NCBI GenBank assembly: GCA_903934155.1
Contig: CAIZMS010000307.1
Location: 1 to 16,891, forward strand
DNA: 16,891 bases
Direction of reading: 5' to 3'
Source: an uncultured bacterium
GTDB taxonomy: Bacteria; Verrucomicrobiota; Kiritimatiellia; CAIKKV01; CAITUY01
Part shown: piece after piece, positions 13,725 through 16,891 of the stretch
How the letters are laid out: each line of letters starts with the position of its first letter
How positions within the stretch are numbered: position 1 is the stretch's first letter
Translations under genes and position numbers: made by a program
The notes under the pieces: generated by a model
The model's input: the letters and a program-made list of their open reading frames with translations, nothing else
The model's database searches: none
What the model was told of the DNA's origin: nothing

Positions 13725-14844
13725 TCCATCCGTTCCAATTAACCGTTCACCGTGGCTGCCTGACCTGCTTTGGATTTGCCTCCTGGCAGGGGTCGCCACG
13801 ATTCCGTTCCTGACCCCGGCACTGGATCTCAAGCTCCTGTCCCTGTTTTACCATCCGGGCGCGGAACGGGCCTGGCCGCACGAATTCGACTCCTTCTGGC
13901 GTTTTCTCTACACCTTCGGTCCCTGGCCAGCCCTGCTGACAGCCCTGACGGCGTTGGGAGTTCTAGTCGCGGCGCTGAGCAAACCAGCTCTTGCCCGATG
14001 GCGCCGACACGCCGCCCTGATATTCCTCACCATGGCCCTGGGGCCTGGCCTGTTCGTCAATACACTCTTCAAGGATCATTGGGGGCGCCCCCGTCCTCGT
14101 CAAGTCACTGAACTTGGCGGAACCATGACCTACCAGTGCTTTTACGAAAAGGGGATTGCCGGACGGGGAAAATCATTCCCCTGCGGGCACAGTTCAATGG
14201 GGTATTACTTCGTCGTATTTTATTTTCTGGCCCGCCGCCGCCATAGGGGACTGGCCATCGCCGCCTTGGCGGGAACCGCCCTGTATGGAACCCTCATCGG
14301 CGTGGCCAGGATGGCGGCAGGCGCCCATTTTGCCTCCGATGTGTTGTGGTCGGCCTTCTTCCCCTGTGTGATCGCCTGGGGTCTGTATTACTTTGTCCTG
14401 AGAATTCCTCAAGCGGAAGACAACCCCGAACAAGGCGCAGGAAGTGCGATCCTAAAATCCCGTTGGCTGGTGTGGATCGCGCCGCCCCTCGCGGTTGCCA
14501 TGCTGGCGGCCATCCTGTTCGGAACCCCGGCTTTCGCGGAAATCAAGCATGACATGAAAAGCCCCGCAGGCACGCCAGCACTCCGGATTGATGTCCACCA
14601 ATGCCGTATCACCCTGAAGGCCAACCCGGATCTTCAGGATCGGATTCTCATCACAGGTGAAGCCCAGGGATTCGGCTGGCCCTGGAGCCGCATCCGGCAT
14701 TCCGCCTTATGGACCCGGACCAATGAAGCCTGGGTGTTGAATTTCACCTGCAAGCCGAAGGGCCATTTCTCTGAGCTGGATGGCGAGGTGACCATTCAGA
14801 TGCCCCCGGGAACCCGGGTGGAACAGACTGCTCAAACGAACTAA
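13717..14844 (+). CDS. PAP2 membrane phosphatase with C-terminal β-rich periplasmic tail
   Basis: A 375-residue membrane phosphatase starting at GTG, overlapping the end of the permease gene by 8 bases. All three PAP2 motifs are present: K119-x6-R126-P127 (KDHWGRPRP), PCGH (155-158, Cys in place of the usual Ser) and R198-x5-H204-x3-D208 (ARMAAGAHFASD). Helices lie at about 16-34, 70-87, 99-117, 160-172, 178-197 and 209-229. Relatives act on lipid phosphates, for example LpxE/LpxF on lipid A or undecaprenyl-pyrophosphate phosphatases. Residues 250-274 form an additional helix, and 275-375 a soluble tail with alternating hydrophobic strands (ALRIDVHQCRITL, GEVTIQMPPGTRVEQ) somewhat like DUF4097-type β-repeats. 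That tail is unusual for the family. Position after the LPS permease favours a lipid A or LPS lipid substrate. Confidence 0.87.
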   Translation: MTNPSVPINRSPWLPDLLWICLLAGVATIPFLTPALDLKLLSLFYHPGAERAWPHEFDSFWRFLYTFGPWPALLTALTALGVLVAALSKPALARWRRHAALIFLTMALGPGLFVNTLFKDHWGRPRPRQVTELGGTMTYQCFYEKGIAGRGKSFPCGHSSMGYYFVVFYFLARRRHRGLAIAALAGTALYGTLIGVARMAAGAHFASDVLWSAFFPCVIAWGLYYFVLRIPQAEDNPEQGAGSAILKSRWLVWIAPPLAVAMLAAILFGTPAFAEIKHDMKSPAGTPALRIDVHQCRITLKANPDLQDRILITGEAQGFGWPWSRIRHSALWTRTNEAWVLNFTCKPKGHFSELDGEVTIQMPPGTRVEQTAQTN

Positions 14845-15506
14845 AGCGTTTCCCCGTATCGCACACACTCCAGCACTTTCACTCCGCCAAGACGCTCAAT
14901 CGTGCGAACGTTATCCTCTTCAATCCGACCCCATCGCCCGGGTGTCGCCTGATTCAAAATCACCCCCAGCACTGTAAGCCCTGCCCCGTGAAGCGCCTGC
15001 AGGGAAAGCAGGGCATGATTGAGGGTTCCCAACCCCGGTCTGGCCACCAGGAGCACGGGAAGCCGCAACCGGATCATCAGATCCAGCATGGTTTGCCGGT
15101 CATTCAGCGGCACGATAACCCCCCCGGCTCCCTCCACGACCACCACTTCATGGGTCCGGCTCAATCGCCGGAACGCGCACTCGATAACCGGCAGGGAAAT
15201 ACGCACACCCACCTCCTTCGCCGCCAGGTGGGGCGAACAGGCCGGAGAGAATCGATAGGGAGCCATATCGACCATATCGCGCCTGCCGGGTTTGAGCCCG
15301 GCGGCTTTCAAGCAGAACGCAAGATCAGGCGCCACCGGCCGCCCCTGAGCCAACCGGCACCCAGTCTGCACCGGCTTCATGGGCACCGCATCGACCCCAC
15401 CCGCCCGGAAGCGCGACACCAGGCTGGCAACAACCGCAGTCTTCCCAACGCCCGTATCGGTGCCGGTGACAAATATGCCGAATTTTCCATTTCGGAATGA
15501 CTTCAT
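14841..15506 (-). CDS. bioD: dethiobiotin synthetase
   Basis: ATP-dependent enzyme of 221 residues that closes the ureido ring of biotin by carboxylating 7,8-diaminononanoate to dethiobiotin in the cytoplasm. It has the P-loop FVTGTDTGVGKT (12-23), the substrate-binding MKPVQTG (43-49) and VVEGAGGVIVPL, the BioD form of Walker B. Length fits the family. The ATG at 15506 places the P-loop near the N-terminus as in other BioD proteins; the frame continues to 15572, but that would run into the divergent gene. No bioA, bioB or bioF is nearby, so it stands alone. Its stop codon overlaps the stop codon of the convergent PAP2 gene. Confidence 0.96.
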   Translation of the reverse strand: MKSFRNGKFGIFVTGTDTGVGKTAVVASLVSRFRAGGVDAVPMKPVQTGCRLAQGRPVAPDLAFCLKAAGLKPGRRDMVDMAPYRFSPACSPHLAAKEVGVRISLPVIECAFRRLSRTHEVVVVEGAGGVIVPLNDRQTMLDLMIRLRLPVLLVARPGLGTLNHALLSLQALHGAGLTVLGVILNQATPGRWGRIEEDNVRTIERLGGVKVLECVRYGETL

Positions 15507-15513
15507 AGGAACA

Positions 15514-15543
15514 ACAATAGGCCTGTGATTGCTTTCATGTCCA
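15514..15543 (-). promoter_or_regulatory. weak candidate promoter of bioD
   Basis: On the minus strand TGGACA (15543-15538, 5 of 6) and TATTGT (15519-15514, 4 of 6) are 18 bases apart. The -10 box ends 7 bases before the bioD ATG, so the transcript would be essentially leaderless. No Shine-Dalgarno is seen before this gene. Confidence 0.3.
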
Positions 15544-15557
15544 TGATTTTGTAGAAC
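15529..15557 (+). promoter_or_regulatory. weak candidate promoter of the CBM9-like gene
   Basis: TTGCTT (15529-15534, 3 of 6) and TAGAAC (15552-15557, 4 of 6) are 17 bases apart. The -10 box ends 8 bases before the ATG at 15566, again implying a leaderless message. It overlaps the bioD candidate on the other strand within the 59-base divergent gap. Confidence 0.22.
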
Positions 15558-15565
15558 CATACGCC

Positions 15566-16240
15566 ATGGCACCCTATGTCGTTCACAAAGCCGTCATCAC
15601 CCCTGAATTCACAGGAAACTGGAATGGCCCAGCTTGGAAACAAGCCGAGACTCTTTCGGTAGCATCCTTTCATCCAGCGGGCAGTGAACACAAACCCACT
15701 GTGAACGCCCGAGTCCTTTACGACGATACGACCCTTTATGTTCATTTCAAGGTGCTGGACCGCTTTATCCGCAGCCTTCATACCCGCCATCAGGATCCGG
15801 TCTGTCAGGACAGTTGCGTGGAATTCTTCTTCCAACCCCGTTCAACGCCAGGCTACTTCAACATGGAAGCCAATTGCGGGGGCACCTTACACTGCAGTTT
15901 CATTGAAGATCACCAGCGCACGCCGACCGGCTTCGCCCAATACCGATTGATCGATACCTCCTGGCTCGACCGCCTCCGGATCTATCATTCAATGCCCTCC
16001 GTGGTTGAGCCCGAACTTCCGGGATCGGAGGAGTGGACTGTGGAGTATGGCCTTCCCCTGTCCTTGATTGAGACCTATGCGGGCCCGTTGGGAAAAATTA
16101 CGGGGCAGACCTGGCGGGCAAACTTCTTTAAATGTGGAGATAAGACCTCGCACCCCCACTGGGCATCCTGGGCCCCTATCGGCGAGGCCCTGAATTTCCA
16201 CCAACCGGATCGGTTCGCGCCCATTTTCTTTGGCGAATAG
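15566..16240 (+). CDS. carbohydrate-binding family 9-like protein
   Basis: A 224-residue single-domain protein resembling the CBM9-like β-sandwich found next to or within carbohydrate-active enzymes. Typical features are the opening FTGNWNGPAWKQAETLSVAS (15-34), with the conserved GxWNxPAWKxAE pattern, then VNARVLYDDTTLYVHFKVLD (46-65), DSCVEFFFQP (82-91), YFNMEANCGG (97-106) and EEWTVEYGLPLSLI (about 155-168). No signal peptide is visible and an in-frame stop at 15518-15520 rules out an upstream extension, so it appears cytoplasmic unless exported by an unknown route. No enzyme domain is attached. Ligand unknown. It is divergent from bioD and its stop lies 9 bases from that of the convergent last gene. 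Confidence 0.8.
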   Translation: MAPYVVHKAVITPEFTGNWNGPAWKQAETLSVASFHPAGSEHKPTVNARVLYDDTTLYVHFKVLDRFIRSLHTRHQDPVCQDSCVEFFFQPRSTPGYFNMEANCGGTLHCSFIEDHQRTPTGFAQYRLIDTSWLDRLRIYHSMPSVVEPELPGSEEWTVEYGLPLSLIETYAGPLGKITGQTWRANFFKCGDKTSHPHWASWAPIGEALNFHQPDRFAPIFFGE

Positions 16241-16267
16241 AAAAAAATCCTACAGCCGGTCGAGGAT
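16241..16267 (-). terminator. intrinsic terminator overlapping the end of the DUF4410-SHOCT gene
   Basis: Read on the minus strand, ATCCT (16267-16263) pairs with AGGAT (16251-16247) around an 11-base loop, followed directly by a run of T (complement of A 16241-16247). The stem includes the last codons and the TAG stop, so the gene ends inside its own terminator. The stem is short (5 bp) but the T tract is good. Confidence 0.5.
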
Positions 16268-16891
16268 CTGCTTGCGCTTCTGCTTGTATTCGCTCTCGGA
16301 AATCAGACGCTGCTTCTTCATGGCATCCAATTGACGAAGCTGCTCCACGGAATCACCGGCAACAGCGGTCGGGGCGGATGCCGGAGCCGGTGCTGGTGCC
16401 ACCACAGGAGCGGATACCGGGGCGACAACCGGAGCGACCGCCTGAACCGGAGCGACGGGAGCCATCGGCGCAGGTGCCACCGTGGCATCCAGGTTTCCCG
16501 CCCGAAGGCGTGCCTGAACAGCCGCCAGCATGGTCTCATTCAATTTTCGCGCCAACCGTTGCCAGTCGAGACTGGAACCACACCCGTCATCCTTGGACAG
16601 CAGCATGTTTCCGCTGGGCCCGAACAATTCATAATGAATGTCCAACGAGCAGGCTCCTGCGCCAAACCCGACAATGATGCGGGCGGCCTTACTGCCAGAA
16701 TTGTACCGGACGATCCGGACAGAGAGCAGATATTCGCCCACCCCGGGCTTGAACTCATCACGGGACCGAAGAATGCGGGAATCATAATTTCCCCGTTTAT
16801 CGAGCACATTCTTCAAATCTCGCTCCATTCGTGAACCTATCTGTCGATTTTCCCGGTCATTATTGCCGGGGTCCAGCAAGATGGCAATCCG
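16250..16891 (-). CDS. DUF4410-like protein with Ala/Pro linker and C-terminal SHOCT domain (5' end cut off)
   Basis: The frame stays open to the window edge, so the N-terminus (probably a signal peptide) is missing; about 213 residues are visible. A TTG at 16879 is possible as a start, but the preceding in-frame codons read RIAIL, which looks like the first β-strand of the domain. The visible N-terminal region (IGSRMERDLKNVL, then VRIVRYNSGSKAARIIVGFG and GACSLDIHYELFGPSG) resembles DUF4410, a domain of predicted lipoproteins. A low-complexity Ala/Pro/Val linker (about 16370-16485) follows, and the last 32 residues (EQLRQLDAMKKQRLISESEY onward) match the SHOCT oligomerisation motif. Function unknown; probably periplasmic or membrane-anchored. 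It ends in an intrinsic terminator. Confidence 0.75.
   Translation of the reverse strand, partial: RIAILLDPGNNDRENRQIGSRMERDLKNVLDKRGNYDSRILRSRDEFKPGVGEYLLSVRIVRYNSGSKAARIIVGFGAGACSLDIHYELFGPSGNMLLSKDDGCGSSLDWQRLARKLNETMLAAVQARLRAGNLDATVAPAPMAPVAPVQAVAPVVAPVSAPVVAPAPAPASAPTAVAGDSVEQLRQLDAMKKQRLISESEYKQKRKQILDRL

Noticed and set aside
14801..14818. CCCGGG-AA-CCCGGG repeat near the PAP2 gene end as terminator
   Set aside because: It lies within coding sequence, the loop would be too small for the full stem and no T run follows.
16370..16485. Repetitive GC-rich tract as a DNA repeat or CRISPR-like array
   Set aside because: It is an Ala/Pro/Val low-complexity linker inside the DUF4410-SHOCT gene, with no regular repeat unit or spacers.

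Overview
The window is a gene-dense stretch of about 17 kb (GC-rich, nearly all coding) from a Gram-negative bacterium. The evidence for an outer membrane is a β-barrel porin ending in Phe, an LptF/LptG-type lipopolysaccharide permease and a periplasmic-binding lipoprotein. A MurC-MurB fusion and a small cytosolic family 9 carbohydrate-binding protein suggest the Verrucomicrobiota/Kiritimatiellota/Lentisphaerota (PVC) side of the tree. Rubrerythrin suggests anaerobic or microaerobic life. The lineage is inference and I hold it only moderately.

Layout. A tRNA-Leu(UAA) lies at the left edge (13-98). Facing it on the minus strand is a two-gene unit, rubrerythrin followed by a DUF1648-type membrane protein (1174 down to 102). 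Divergent from that unit are an epoxyqueuosine-reductase-like iron-sulfur protein (1273-2181) and a MurC-MurB fusion for peptidoglycan precursor synthesis (2231-4561).

From 4636 to 12544 seven plus-strand genes are packed with gaps of 1 to 9 bases or short overlaps, which looks like one transcript: a small acidic helical protein, an alginate-export-type porin, a polyprenyl-phosphate sugar-1-phosphate transferase, a BtuF/BtuC/BtuD-type cobalamin (or corrinoid/siderophore) ABC importer, and an ArnT/PMT-like membrane glycosyltransferase. A good promoter at 12556-12584 then starts a second unit of an LptF-type permease and a PAP2 phosphatase with an added periplasmic tail. The glycosyltransferase, the LPS permease and the PAP2 phosphatase together suggest lipid A/LPS decoration and export.

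The right end has dethiobiotin synthetase (minus strand; its stop codon overlaps that of the PAP2 gene), a family 9 carbohydrate-binding-like protein (plus) and, cut by the window edge, a DUF4410-SHOCT protein (minus) with an intrinsic terminator folded into its last codons.

No insertion sequence, CRISPR array, phage gene or defence system is visible. The observations most worth checking are the conserved-looking C-terminal domain fused to the BtuD-like ATPase, the loss of the catalytic Asp in the QueG-like protein, the β-rich tail on the PAP2 phosphatase, and several promoters whose -10 boxes sit so close to SD-less start codons that the messages would be nearly leaderless.
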